The notes beneath the pieces are model-generated. The model was given only the letters and a program-made list of their open reading frames with translations. It did no database searches and had not been told where the DNA came from. Below, piece after piece: positions 10,302-22,329 of a stretch of DNA of 64,000 nt. A program made the position numbers and the translations under genes. Every line of letters begins with the position of its first letter. Positions within the stretch are counted from its first letter, which is position 1. The stretch spans positions 17,072 to 81,071 of the forward strand of contig LGRX02027133.1 of the NCBI GenBank assembly GCA_001247695.2. The letters run 5' to 3'. The stretch comes from Cymbomonas tetramitiformis (Eukaryota > Chlorophyta > Pyramimonadophyceae > Pyramimonadales > Pyramimonadaceae).

Positions 10302-10694
10302 CGCTTCTTGGCGACGTGCATGACCAGGCTCGTGACCTGGTATCCCAACTCCAGGGCCCCGCCCAGGATCCATGATAGGTGGATCAATAAATTGTACACG
10401 CTCGCAAACGTATATTCCACGGCGTTGGCGAGTTGCTCGGTGCAGACGGACGAGACATGGTACTCGGTCTCAAACTGGCCCGTGGAGCCGTCCCACGTCA
10501 AATCCACGAGAGTCCAGGTCTGGATCTCGGAGTTCCACAGCACGAACTTCACCCCGATGCGCTGCACGAAGCTGTCCACCGCCTGGCCGTCCTCCATAAA
10601 CTTGAATAGCTGCGCTCGCACAACCGCATTCCCGCAACCGTCATCAGCAACATCCCGCCCGCGCTGGTTTAAGTTGTAGATCTCCTCCGGTGAC
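10302..10694 (-). CDS. Polycystin-like channel gene, exon with polycystin (TOP) domain and TM2
   Basis: It encodes 'AVDSFVQRIGVKFVLWNSEI', then 'WTLVDLTWDGSTGQFETEYHV' and then a membrane segment starting 'YNLLIHLSWILGGALELGYQ'. The extracellular TOP domain between the first two helices of polycystins has the same order: a helix, a 'G..F......W.' hairpin, a strand ending in Tyr, then TM2. A good donor (AAGCG|GTACGCC) ends the exon. This exon and its neighbours at 10,762-10,935 make up most of the ectodomain proper to the channel. Confidence 0.55.
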
Positions 10695-10761
10695 ACGATC
10701 TCAGATCGCGTAGCACCCTAGTCCTACAAACGCACGTGGAGGAATCCCGACGAATCACGCA

Positions 10762-10935
10762 CCTGCTTTGCACGATACCCGCTGAGACCGGCGTCTACAA
10801 AGAAAGGGTACACGTCTGCGGGGAGGCTCTGCAGGGAACGGGGCCTGAAGGGCAGCGGTCGCCGTCTCGAGGTCTTCCTTTGTACGCTCATCATGTCCGA
10901 CCCTATGCTGGTGTTGTAGAAGGCGCCCATGTCAT
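10762..10935 (-). CDS. Polycystin-like channel gene, exon with start of TOP domain
   Basis: The exon lies between a CAG acceptor (CTGCAG|GATGACATG) and a CAG|GTGCGT donor. It encodes 'DDMGAFYNTSIGSD', a run of Arg and Ser, and 'YPFFVDAGLSGYRAKQVRD'. In algal polycystins the region after TM1 contains an 'A..V..YL.DG' helix, which the last part resembles. Strand and order agree with the following exons. Confidence 0.42.
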
Positions 10936-11019
10936 CCTGCAGCTCGGGCCTATCATCGCCACATCACCGCATGCCACATCCCAACAGGGCCCAACATCCC
11001 AACATCCGATTTTGTGGAA

Positions 11020-11150
11020 TGAGCCGGGCAGAGCTGATGATGGAAATGGAGTAGATCAAGACCGTCGATGACAGCGCCGCATGCACAATCATGCCTGCCT
11101 GCATCAGAGGGCCAGGCGTGAGATAGCCCCTGGCATTCACGCAAGACGCA
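11020..11150 (-). CDS. Polycystin-like channel gene, probable TM1 exon
   Basis: A frame here encodes 'GPLMQAGMIVHAALSSTVLI' running into 'YSISIISSAR', a good membrane helix ending in a basic residue. It lies just upstream, in transcript order, of the TOP-domain exons, where the first helix of a polycystin should be. The splice limits are unclear to me. Confidence 0.4.
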
Positions 11151-11160
11151 CGACGCACCT

Positions 11161-12339
11161 AGAGTAAGATTCTCGCCTGGACGTGAGGAGGGCATTTTGG
11201 AAGGTTGCGGCTCATCTTCGGAGGCCAAGAGTGCGAAGCGATCTTAGAATAAGAATGCGAGCTTGCTTGCAGAGGGAAGAATAATCAGAATAATAATAGT
11301 AACGCACATTCATGTTTCGATTTGTGAGGTCATCTCTGCCCGGCGGTGAGGGAGGGCTAAGTGTTCGAGGCAAAGGACACGAGATCATATTTGAGGACGG
11401 AGGATTGGAGGTCGTCTTCGAAAAACCGCGCGGTCTCCTTTGAAAGGGAACCTTCATGAGGCCGTCTTGACGAGCGGCGAGGGCCGGGAGCCACAGAGCG
11501 GTCCTCTTCAGAGGCGGCAGTCGCGAGGTTGCCCGCGAAGGAGGATGCACGACTCTCCGCGAGCGAAGCGAAGGATGCGAGGTGGTCGCTTAAAGTGAGG
11601 CCACGTCATTTGTAAGCGACGCCATGGGAGCGGGCAGGGCGCGAGGGTCTGTCATTCACCTGTACAACCGGCTAGACGGCCGGAAGACGGGGTCGGTCCC
11701 ATATGGCTGCCGGGCGGCGCCAAGCATGCACGGAGCCTCCAACTGCTGGAAGCGGGAGGTACACTCACCCTCCGCACCGCGTGTGACATGGAACAACATG
11801 CCTGTGGTATCCCCTCCCAAAAGTAGGAAAAAGCGTAAACTCGCGAAGACAGAATTTTTGTGTGGTGTCTGCTGCCGACAGAAAAAATCGGCCATATTGA
11901 AGGAAGTGGGCGCTCTCAGGCTCTGCAATGGGCTGCTCAGCTCCAAGCTGCTTGACACTCACGGCTCAGAGCATGCCTTGGCGGTTGAGTCCAATGAGTA
12001 GTAGCGCGTGTGCCCAAAGACCTTGCGTGGAGATCAGCGCGCCAGGCCCGCAGGTGCGAAGGAGGGGAAAGTGATCAGGCAGTTATACCGCCCATCAGAA
12101 GCTGACGCCGGCCGCCGCCCAGGTATCGCAGTGGTGCAGAAGAAGGCTCCTGCAGCACCGTCGGATCGTCGGCTGGAGGCAGCTCGGCGCTGCTGTGCTT
12201 TTGCCAGTGACGGGTGGAGGCGCCCAACCCGCTCTGATGCCCTTCCCACTTATCGCTGGACTCGGAGGTCCTCGAGGATGCCACCTGGCAGCGTGTAAGG
12301 CAACCAACGCTAACTCAGCTCAGAGAGTTGTACATCAGA
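11161..12339. other. Intron sequence up to the CACTA insertion
   Basis: I see no exon that I can defend. Small frames occur on both strands. If the large gene model is right, this is intron 5' of the TM1 exon, and it continues on the other side of the transposon from 23,551. Confidence 0.4.
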
Positions 12340-12377
12340 CCCTACAAAATAGGGATTATTCCAAAGGCTTGGACGGC
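12340..12377 (+). repeat. Left terminal inverted repeat of the CACTA element
   Basis: It begins CCCTACAAAATAGGGATTAT and continues to GGCTTGGAC. Compared with the reverse complement of 23,510-23,547 there are only a few mismatches in the first 35 bases. Confidence 0.9.
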
Positions 12378-13430
12378 ACCATTCCGGGCGCCCGGAACCG
12401 TCCTGAAAATATTTGGTAAAATTCCAAGCCTTTGGAAACCGCCGGGAATTACAAGGTGAAGCTTTGGGTTTTTCCCTAGGAGTCCTATGGGGTTCCAAGC
12501 CGACGATCCTACGGGGTTCCAAGGGGCTGGACCGAAATTTGTTAGTCCAATGGGTCCTGGTCGATTCCAAGCCGTTGGACCTATGTCCTCGGATTACGTA
12601 TGACCGAAGTCGTCGGTCCAAGGCGGTTCCAACGGTTTGGAATTCATTTTAGACAATTCCAAGCCTTTGGAACTTTCCAGTCTGAGGTCGGCAGTCTGAA
12701 ATCGGAGGTTCAACGGCTTGGAACCCCATTGGACCGGTCTCCGCGCAGCACGGGCGTGGTTTCAAAAGATTCCAAGCCTTTGGAACTTGCTAGTACGAGT
12801 AATGAAGCTCGAACCCGGAGGCTCAACGGCTTGGAACCCCATTGGACCGGTCTCAGCGCAGCACGTGCGAGGGTTTCAAAAGATTCCAAGCCCTTGGACC
12901 TTGTTAGTACGAGGAATGAAGCTCAAACCCGGAGGCTCAACGGCTTGGAACCCCATAGGATCGGTCTCTGCGCAGCACGGGCGTGGGTTTCAAAAGATTC
13001 CAAGCCCTTGGACCTTGTTAGTACGAGGAATGAAGCTCGAGCCCGGAGGCTCCACGGCTTGGAACCCCATAGGACCGGTCTCTGCGCAGCACGAGCGTGG
13101 GTTTCAAAAGATTCCAAGCCCTTGGAACCCCATAGGCCCAGTCTCTGGGCAACACGGGAGCGTGTTCCGAAATTCCAAGCCCTTGGAACTTCCCGATCTG
13201 AGAGCGGAACGCTATGAGCAAGTGCTTGACATATAGACTGATAATTCTCTGGACCGATCATTCTTGCTACGTGCAGTTCAAGACCGTCCAAGCCTTTGGA
13301 ACGATTATGGAAGTGATATCTTATGGGGTCCAGGCTTAGTCCAATGGTTTGGAACCGCTTCGGAACTTGCGTTTGACGGATTCCAAGGCGCATCCAAGCC
13401 TTCGGAACCCCTTTGGAACTCCAGGTAAGT
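12376..13430 (+). repeat. Left subterminal array of palindromic sites, including a 114-bp tandem repeat
   Basis: Copies of a short palindrome such as TTCCAAGCCTTTGGAA, TTCCGGGCGCCCGGAA or GTCCAAGCCGTTGGAC are densely packed here. Between about 12,711 and 13,160 they are carried on four head-to-tail units of about 114 bp, each starting 'CAACGGCTTGGAACCCCAT'. CACTA elements are known to carry subterminal repeats that bind their TnpA protein; these arrays occupy the same place. Confidence 0.8.
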
Positions 13431-13555
13431 TAGTATTATCTGTACAATGCATGTTATATATTACAGTATATTTACAACTGGTAGGTTCTGACTTGGCAGC
13501 ACGTGGAGCTCAACGAGACCGATACACTACCGCCTCGAGCGAGGCAATAAGTTAA

Positions 13556-16500
13556 CTAATCTTCGTCATCAGAACTACTATCGCCGATGTCGCCGACAAA
13601 ATCGACGTGGCGGTCAAGCACGACGGCAAGCACGTCTGTCCGATGTCGAATATTTAATGGAACCTTGTTACCGGTATACCGCGCAAGCCGCAAAGGCTTC
13701 CATGGGATGGGCGCCACGACCACTTGATTGTTGATGTCCTTCGCTTCGATGAATGCATCTTTGGTTTCCCATGGCATATCGGTGCGCAGGTAGATGTTTT
13801 GCGTGACCGCATCGGAAAGAGCAGCTTCGAGGGGAAACCATCTACACTTCACAAGAATATATGTGTCAGTGTGCACGACAAGCTTGACGACCTTCAGAAT
13901 TTCGCCATACCTGCCATCAGAAGTGAAAGAATCATGAACACCTGCAAATCGAGATCTACAAGGACGCTTTGGTCCGGGCGTCCGGAACCGTGTGGCAGCA
14001 TGGTTCCGGACGCCCGGAACGTCTCGAACTTTTGAATATTTAAACAGATTTAATGAAACGTAGCTTGACCATGGTCCAAACGGCCGGAACCTACACTCCA
14101 CTCTTATACAGACGTCTGGAACATGTATAGTTGGCATGTCTCACCTGTCCTGGTCGTCTTCTTGCTGCTTCTGTACATTCCAGACTTTAAAGACAGACTT
14201 GAAATATCGATGACAAGTAGCCTTGTTCATGTCCCTTTCCAGCGATCTGTAATTAAAATTGCGAACTTTGACGTAAGCATACTCTGTCCACATTCTCGGT
14301 GGTGCCAAGGCGTAACTCATTTCCATCTCCGTAAACGGAATGACTTCCCCTGTGACGGGGCTCTTGCGCCAGGTTTCAGGTTGATGAAGTATCGGCCTCG
14401 TCAAGTTTTGACCTGGGCCACTGCCCCTGCCGCGACGAGCCGCCAAGCGACGTCGGTTTTGTCTAATGTTCCTGCATGGTCCAAATGCCCGGAGGCCACG
14501 TTCCGGGCGCTTGGACGTTAGTTCCGGGCGAGGGGAACACCAATAAACTGCGTACGTGAATGATTAGTCAAAAAAAGCTTCGGTCAAGCAAACATGCATA
14601 CCTCGTGTAATGGTCTTCAGCACGATTAAATTCTCTGACAATGTTCCCGTACCACTCCACGTTTGTAGCCAGCCAAGCTTGTATCTCCTTCTTATCATCT
14701 ACGCACCGCAAAACGGAAATTTGTTAAACAATGCGTGCTTTTGACGATCTAATTCCAAACGCCCGGAACCAAACCGGAACCTGGGTCCCGGGCGCCCGGA
14801 AGGGTGTGGATGGAACGAGCCCTATTGGCTTGGGCTTTGTCTAATGAAAGGTCCAAGCATATTCCAACCGGTTGGACCCTGCTCAATGATACGTTTCCAA
14901 ACCCCTGGACCGAAATTGGACGATATGCACTTAAGTCTGGACAGTACCTGGTGTCGAGTAGACAAGTTTGCCCTTCCTCTCGTTGCCGGTCGCCAACATC
15001 AGGGACACGGTGTTCTCGCTACGTGGTTGGCTAATGGTTGGTGGCGAACCATTCGCCTGTAGCAACTGGTATAAGCCGCGTACCAGACTTACCATGCGTT
15101 TCAACTCCACCCCTTTCATCATGCTGGCGACAGGGTGCGAGCGAGTCCTGATGATCCGTCTCAGCTCGCCGAAGAAGCTCTCTGGAGCGAACATCCAAAG
15201 ATCGGGAACTGGTCCTTCGTCACGCATCTGATCCGGAATATGAACGAGCTGGTGCGTTGCAATGACGAAAAGCTCAGGCGAGAGCTCAGCTTCCATGATG
15301 TCACGGACTTCCAATACCCTTGTCTTCAAGGCGTCCATGCCAGTTTTATGATGCTGAACCGCACGCCCAAAACGGAATAAATCAGTATAGCCTGAATGAA
15401 TAGGTTCCGTGCTACCGGAACATTGATCCAATGTTGGTCCGGCCGCCCGGAATTGTGGTTCCAATCCGAAGCATATGAACATGAGCAACAACCATGAAGC
15501 AGGTCCGAACGTCCGGACTATGGCCTCCAAACGGTTCCAAGCGCCCGGAACATGGGGTAAGCAGTGTTTATACTCACATCGATATCAATGGTTCTGCTCA
15601 CAATCTCGCGGACCACCGTCGTATATTTCCCAACGTAGGAAGCGAATTCCGGTTGTAGCACATGGCCATCACTGTTCATCCACGCGCTGACAATCGACAT
15701 GAGTCCACTTGTGATAGCAACTACGCCATGATGTGCTTTCAACTTGCGTGGCGTAGTTTGCGTTCCCGCCTTGATTTGCAGAAACTTCCTCCCAATCGGC
15801 CCCGAATCTCGGGTAAACTTGAGCCCTCTTACCCATGGGATAATCTCCTTCAAGGCCTCCTTAGAAGGGGACCACGGAGAGGGTTTCACTACAAGAGATC
15901 GATCCCACACACACGCACACAACCTATCCTGGTTCAATACGAAACCTATACAATCTTAATTCATTCATGAAGAAACGTTCCGGGCGTTCGGAACCCACCC
16001 TCCAACGTGTGACAGGGGTGTGGATTATCTACATTCGTTCAGAAAATAGCATTCCGGGCGTTTGGAACCCGTTATCCAACGTGTGACAGGGGTGTGGACC
16101 ATCTACATTCATTCAGGAAATAGCATTCCGGGCGTTTGGAACCCTTACACCACCGTCTATCAGGGGTTTGGACCATCATAATATTGGACAGGTGGTGTAC
16201 TCACATCTCAGCCGTTCTGCTGGGCTCCGGTTGTCATTTTCATTCCTCCTTGGTATAGGAATAAGCCACGGCCTGTGCATCTGATAGGCCCTCGCAAAGT
16301 TTCGGCACTTTAAATTCCAGTCATCACCGAGAATCGCTGACATAATCCGGCAGGAGTTGTTGGACAAGATGTGCATGACGTCGAAAAGCAAGTCGCGTGG
16401 CAAATTAAACTTCACAATCTTGGTAAAAGCACTCGATCCTTTGATCCCACTCCGTGCCATTTTGTCCTTAATGACTTCCGGATGCATACCCGCTTCGATC

Positions 16501-18989
16501 ATCCCGTCGTGCAGGTGCTGCAACTCCCTCACTTCTTTGTCCGTTCTCATCGCTGGCTCTTCACCTGCAAACATCATAAAAAACACGATACAGTTGAAAG
16601 AATATTGTGTAAAACCACGAGTACACAGGTCCGGCCGTGGGGTGCATGGGTTCCGGGCGTGTGGAATTACTAGCTTTGATCTCTCCATATTTTCCCTATA
16701 ATGGTCCAACCGGCCGGAACCGGGGCTCCCGACGCCTGGAAGTACAGTCAGAAATATTTTGAAATCTGTCCAACCGTCCGAATACATACTAGGAAGAATG
16801 CAGCAGGGATCAGACTTACTTGGATTTTGTTGTAGCATCTGCGCGTAAATCGTCTTCTGCATGCAAGACTCTGCCTTTGTTGTCCCGACAATCCAACATT
16901 TGGAACATCCCATCCTCGCGTTTGTTCCATACACGTTCCCCGCTTCGGTCAATCCGACATAATCCTCGAGCACCTTGTACAACTTGACTCGAACGGTGAA
17001 AGGCTTGTTTTCGATAACGTCCCACACCCGGCAACCGTTCTTTTCGATGTCAATAATCTTGTCCACGAACTTGTGGTAGAAGAGTTGGGCATCTTTGGGT
17101 TTGCCATCAATAATGCCCCAAAGCACAATGAACTCGCTTTTGCCTCGAAGATGTGCAGGGTAATTCACCACTTGGCAGGTTATAGGTGTCACAGATCCCA
17201 GTTTATCTTTGAATTTCTCGATGCCGTCCGCGCATAACACCACAGAGAGGTTGCGCTTGTCCTTGAAGAACTCCGGGTCCTCGAGCATGGTCCTCTGCCA
17301 GCTTCGTGAATCTACACCCGCACTAACATGTCTTAGTCCAACCGGTCGGATTAGGTATTCCACACGCTCGGACTATGCTAAGACAACAAAACAGGTTGTT
17401 GTAACATATCCATTACGACCAGACACGTATTCCACACGGATGGAACGCCATTCCGGGCGCCCGGAACGTGCCATCCATGCAGATTTACTCGCAATTATCT
17501 TTGTTAATCTACATCCGCAAAATTCCAAACGGCCGGAACGTTTGGTCCACACGTTTGGACTATACCAAGACAACCAAAATGGGTGTAGTGACATATCCAA
17601 ACGGCCGGACGCATGTTCCATCCGGGTGGAGGCATGGATCCGGGCGCCCGGAATAGGCAATCCATGCAGTCTAATTGACAGTGTTTACTCACCTAATATT
17701 CCAGTGCTTCTGACGATCGGCTCATCCAAGTCAACTTTCTCCCATGAACGTGCCATCTGTGCCTGCACCGGATCCATGAAAAGGGCCTCCAGTATCCTTG
17801 TCCACGGCCACCAGCGGAAAACGCACTTGGCCCTTCCGGGTTCCCACTTGCCATCGACCATTGATGGCTCCTTGAACCGGCCGTGGTTGCATTTCGGACA
17901 CGTCGGTGCCTCTTCGGGAAGCAGATCTTTGAAAAGAAAATTGCACTTCTGGCACACATCCATCTCGTTGTACTTCATGAGGAAATCCTTGAAAAACCGC
18001 ACGCACGCTTGGTAGGTATGAGGTAGTGCTACCTCGTCATCGGTCGAGATTGATTCATCGTCGACCTCCAAGCCGCATACTCGACGTCGCAGAATTTCCA
18101 GGATTGTGTCAAAGTACGCCTGGGTCGAGTTATGGTTGGAGTGGGCCTCAAGTAGATCCAGTATGAAGCGGTTTGCAAGGGTAGTCGATTTGTCATGCAC
18201 ATTTTCTCCCTCCTGCAATTTAGTCACACAGCATCTGATTGATTTTGGTCCAGAGGGGTTCCACACGTAAGGACGCACCGTTCCAATGACTTGGAATAGT
18301 GATATAGTGCAGTTTTCGGAAGGCATTCAATCTGTGCGTATTGAACTTACCATGATGAATTCCGGGTCCCTTGTTCGGTCGTTTTCACGTTGCTCGCGCG
18401 CATCACTTTCCTCCTCCTAGAATACGGCGGGCATCCACTCCCATCAACCCAGCAATCCTGAACTAATAAGATGCGATGTAAGAATCTGGCTTACAGTGAT
18501 GGCTCTAAAGGTGTTCCAAAGGCTTGGACGATGCTTGGACTCTTCTTCGTGGGGGAATCCAAGGTTGTTCCAAAGGCTTGGACGGGGCTTGGATATTGTT
18601 AAACAATGGTTCCAACGGCTTGGACGGGATTTAGAACTCACCGAGTCGGACGATGCATACTCAATCGGGCTGAAGAAGTTTTCACGGATCTTTCGGAGCA
18701 TCCGTTCGGCATGGTCATGAAGATATGTGTCATCCTCGTGTTCTTCCTCTTCGTCCGTCTCTGATGGTGGATCCGTCTCACCGTCATCATTCACACTTTC
18801 GGCACCGTCAAGAGAGTCGTTTTCTTCATGATCTCGGTCATTGGAGAGGCGTGCGACGGGCGGATGTAGGACCAAATGCCGCTTAATCTGTCTTTTGGAG
18901 TAGCAAAATCGGAGTCTGCATTGATCGCATGGGCATGGAGTGCCTTCCGCGTTCTCGTTTCGAGCTAGTCCACGCCTTTGCCTAGCCAT
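13556..18989 (-). CDS. tnp2-like: Tnp2-type CACTA transposase (spliced, about eight exons)
   Basis: Exons, 5' to 3': 18,642-18,989 (start ATG, CPCDQC...H..H zinc motif, acidic stretch); 18,352-18,417; 17,695-18,214 (CX2C..CPKCN zinc ribbon, 'FRWWPWTRILEALF'); 16,824-17,337 (catalytic core: 'LCADGIEKFKDK', 'VVNYPAHLRGKSEFIVLWG', 'CSKCW'); 16,208-16,566; 15,578-15,930; about 14,945-15,400 (DUF4218-type 'DLWMFAPESFFGELRRII'); 14,141-14,440; and 13,556-13,930 (DUF4216-type 'YGEIL....VKCRWF', acidic end, TAG). Several donors are GTGAGT or GTAAGT. Zinc motif, Tnp2 core, DUF4218 and DUF4216 in this order are diagnostic of CACTA transposases, which cut the element ends. I see no stop inside the exons, so it may be functional. 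The introns are full of palindromes. Confidence 0.82.
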
Positions 18990-20070
18990 TATTCCTGCGA
19001 ATCCATGTAAGAAGTGTGAGTTGTCTGACCGGACTTGTAAGGTTTTCAGATGCATTCCGGGCGCCCGGACCCATGGTCCGGCGCGTGGGAACGTAGTTCC
19101 GGGCGGTCGGAATTAAATACCTTCAACATTCGGCAAAAGTCCGGTTTGTCACCTTTACATCAGGGTTTCTACGTTTTTAGGCACAATCCGGGCGCCCGGA
19201 CAGGCCAGGGATTACGGTGTCCATCGGTTTGGAAAAGCCATCTTAAAAATCGACTAGGTCCACTTCTGGGGATTAATCCAGAGGCTTGGAAGTCCATTGG
19301 AATGGGACATTTGCTCCCACTTGAAAAATTCCATGCCTCTGGAATTCCAAAGTGAAGCATTGGAATCGCACAAAGTTATTTAGAACGTTTTGAGGATTGC
19401 AAAAATCACCTAAGGACCAATATTCCAACGGGTTGGCCCACTTAAACCAATGGCATGGAACTTTTTTGGTAAAAATCGACTAGGTCCACTTCTGGGGGTT
19501 TATCCAAGCCCTTGGAAGTCCATTGGAATGGGACATTTGCTCCCACTTGAGAAATTCCATGCCCCTGGAATTCCAAAGTGAAGCCTCTTATTTCAAAGCT
19601 TAACACTTGGCTGTTTTTTGTGTAAAAAGCCCAAAAAACAAAATTTCGGAAAATTTTCTGTTTTTTTGAAAAGTGGACATATGTTTGGCCCCGATGTTTT
19701 TGATATGCAGCGACGTGAAAAATGCAGAAAATTTGTTTTCTACCGTCAATTATGCACATCTTACGGGAAATTTCTAAAAATAGAGCTGCGACGAATTCTG
19801 TAGAAGGATTTGCTCCAAAAAAGGAACAGTCCCGTGAACGTCGGCGTTTTTTTGCTATCGACCCGATCCCAGGGTGTGGAATTAACGAAGACCGTCAGAT
19901 TTTTCTGGTAGTCAAAATGAAACATCTAAGGGTTCCTATAGTGCACATGCACAAGTAATCGGCTGGTAAATTAACGAAGACCGTTCGATTTTTCCAGAAA
20001 TCGAAACTCAAAATGGCTAAAGGTGATACAGTGAACAGGAGGGATGTGCGCACATCCCAGCTGTCCACCG
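18990..20070. other. Spacer between the two divergent CACTA genes, with a duplicated block
   Basis: It probably contains the promoters of both genes. A block of about 115 bp that includes 'AAAATCGACTAGGTCCACTT' and 'GTCCATTGGAATGGGACATT' occurs at about 19,243-19,357 and again at about 19,472-19,586. Two later copies of 'TTAACGAAGACCGT' lie at about 19,883 and 19,971. No coding sequence is seen. Confidence 0.6.
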
Positions 20071-20078
20071 TAAACCTT

Positions 20079-20149
20079 TAATGGGATTCGAACCCATGAC
20101 CGCGAGCTCTGAAGAGCGACGGCTTACCATCTGGACTATCGATAAGTCA
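20079..20149 (-). ncRNA. tRNA-like relic or SINE head (A and B boxes)
   Basis: Read on the minus strand, it has an A-box-like TAGTCCAGATGG and, about 40 bases later, a perfect B box GGTTCGAATCC inside a five-pair T-stem (ATGGG/CCCAT). A tRNA-length segment joins them, but the anticodon arm folds only with four pairs and a four-base loop, and the acceptor ends do not pair. So it is a tRNA pseudogene, a Pol III promoter or a SINE fragment rather than a working tRNA. Confidence 0.5.
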
Positions 20150-20416
20150 AGATGGAAAACACGGCAGCGATTGCAATGTCATACCCGTCGACGGAGGACA
20201 GAGGTGACAGCAGTCGCAGGTCCGCTCGAAATTCAAAATTTCGTAAAAGAGCGCGATAACGCGATCCAGTCGCTCGGACCAATGCACCAAGCCGCCGGAC
20301 CTGCCTTGGAACAGATTTGCGGCCGTTGCGGCCGTTGTGCGTTAAAAGAGAGTCAAACTCTTTGCAGCACACCACCGTATTCAAGCCGTACCGCAGAAAA
20401 CCCACACCGTAGAAAA

Positions 20417-22184
20417 ATGACACGACTACTAAGGAGAAGCGATAGGAAGACCCCACCGCCAAAACAAACTGTAAAGAAAAAGCTGCTGGACAGGTCGCCG
20501 CGGCAATCTGCTTTGACCGATACGAAAGACTCCACCACCCGCGCTCTAATGGCAAGAATCGCGGAGATGGAGCAACGTCTCTCCTCTCATCCGCAGTCTT
20601 CAAATCCCCCCGCCGCAGTAGTAATGCAGACAGCTGGCGGGGTTGCTGGCCCCACGCAAGACGACATCAACGACATGCGTTCGCATGGCCGGGACATTAT
20701 CGAGAAGAGAATGGAGAAAGGCGACATACCGGTGGGAGCCACCTCCTCGCGATTAAAAAGCTCCTTAGTCCGCGATGTTATCGAGGAGATTCACGCGGTC
20801 ACGCCGTCTGTCCCGAAACGCCAAGTGAGCATGTACCTGACCAGCCGCTTAGCGTATTTGAAAATACCAAGGCCACAGAAGGACGCTGGAAACAGAAGTT
20901 CACCAAACAATTTCCGGACGGGTACTTCGCGCGCTACGAAGGCCCCGCAAGGGGCTTCCGATTATTTGGAAGAGCCGAGTCCTTGATCACCGCTGCTGAG
21001 ACCGAGGCGATCCTCAACTTCCAGGAGGCTGGGCGTCCGAAGTCGGGGCCGCTCTATGATGCCGTAAAATCTATCAATGGATGGACAAAGGAGTCCATCC
21101 CAGACGATGGACAAGGCGAAGAAGAAGAGAAGAAAGTCAAGGTGGAGGAGCCCCCTCCGCAAAAGCAAAAGGTGTGTACTGCCGCTGGAACCGTGGTTCC
21201 AAACAACTGGAACTGTGAGTCCACGGGTTTCTTTAAGTAACTTTATTTCACGCACGAGCACGGGCCTATTCCCAGCGTTTGGAACTATTTTGGAACCCCT
21301 TTGGAACTCCTTTGGAACCGTTTTTTAAATATCGTCCAAGCCTTTGGAACCACCGTTCCACCCGTGACTGACATATTGTTGTGTCTTTCGTTTCGAATAT
21401 ACAGGAACCGTTGACCGAGAGCGAAGAAGATGGTAAGCTCACCAGCGGTCGCTTCGTCGAAATATTCCACGGTGCCCAGAAGGGGCACAAGTCGCGGCCG
21501 CCAGCGGACACGGATTCCTTCACGAACATCTCAAAGTTTTGCATCGCGCGCGGTTTGTTAGACGTGGTGGGGGAGGGCCCAACGGGCATGGCAAGTCTTA
21601 AGGGACTTGTCGTGCCCAAGGACTGCGTGGAGGTAACCCTCTACGCAATAAAGGACGAAGAAGACTACATCTTCCGCATGCTCTCCCACCATGCGGAGGG
21701 CATCAAACTTTTAAAAAAGAAAATGGGCAAGGAGGCAAAGATCAAGGGCGAGGACCTCGCCCACGACGACTCCTCTATTGTCCCCGCCGTAAAAAACAAG
21801 CCCACTGTCTGGTTAGTCCCTACCCATTGTTTTACTATTTTCTTTTTACTTACGCGTATGTGTTGTTTTACGCAAACCACACCGTCCCAGGTTTGGACGG
21901 GCCGTTCCAAGCCCTTGGACTGACCGTTCCCGCCGTCTGTACTCCGCAGGATCCCCACAAAATATGTAAGAAACAGCACGGTGCAAACCGATAAGAACGT
22001 CGACTTCGGCAAGAAAAGGAAAGCTGCTGCTCCTGAAGGAAGCAGCAAGCAGCAAAAGAAAGAGGAGGAAGAGAAAAAGGGTGAGGAGGTCGTCGACGAA
22101 AAGGAGGGTGATGAGAAAGATGATGACGAGGATGAGGATGATGAAAAAGGGGATGAGGATGATGAGGAGGATGCGGCAGCATGA
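20417..22184 (+). CDS. Second CACTA gene, candidate TnpA-like site-binding protein (spliced)
   Basis: Three exon blocks: 20,417-21,171, 21,405-21,811 and 21,950-22,184, with clear donors (AAG|GTGTGT, TG|GTTAGT) and acceptors (ATACAG|GA, CGCAG|GA) that join in frame. The protein starts with a Lys/Arg-rich region and a predicted helix ('RALMARIAEMEQRLSS'), continues with 'WKQKFTKQFPDGYFARYEG', a middle part without known motif, a basic 'GKKRKAAAPEG' nuclear-signal-like stretch and a strongly acidic tail. Between exon halves the frame changes near 20,855 (a one-base indel or a tiny intron). Size, charge and position opposite the transposase fit the second protein of CACTA elements, which binds subterminal repeats. 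I find no sequence homology to known TnpA by eye, so the role is inference. Confidence 0.6.
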
Positions 22185-22329
22185 CTGCTATTTTTGTCAG
22201 AATATAGAGCTTGTTAGATCCCAGACAATAGAGCAATAGAGAACCTTTACGATTCTTTGTGTAAATATTTCAAACAGCAATACATATCAATAGCACCTTT
22301 GTATTGCATATGCATAATAGCAAGCTCGT

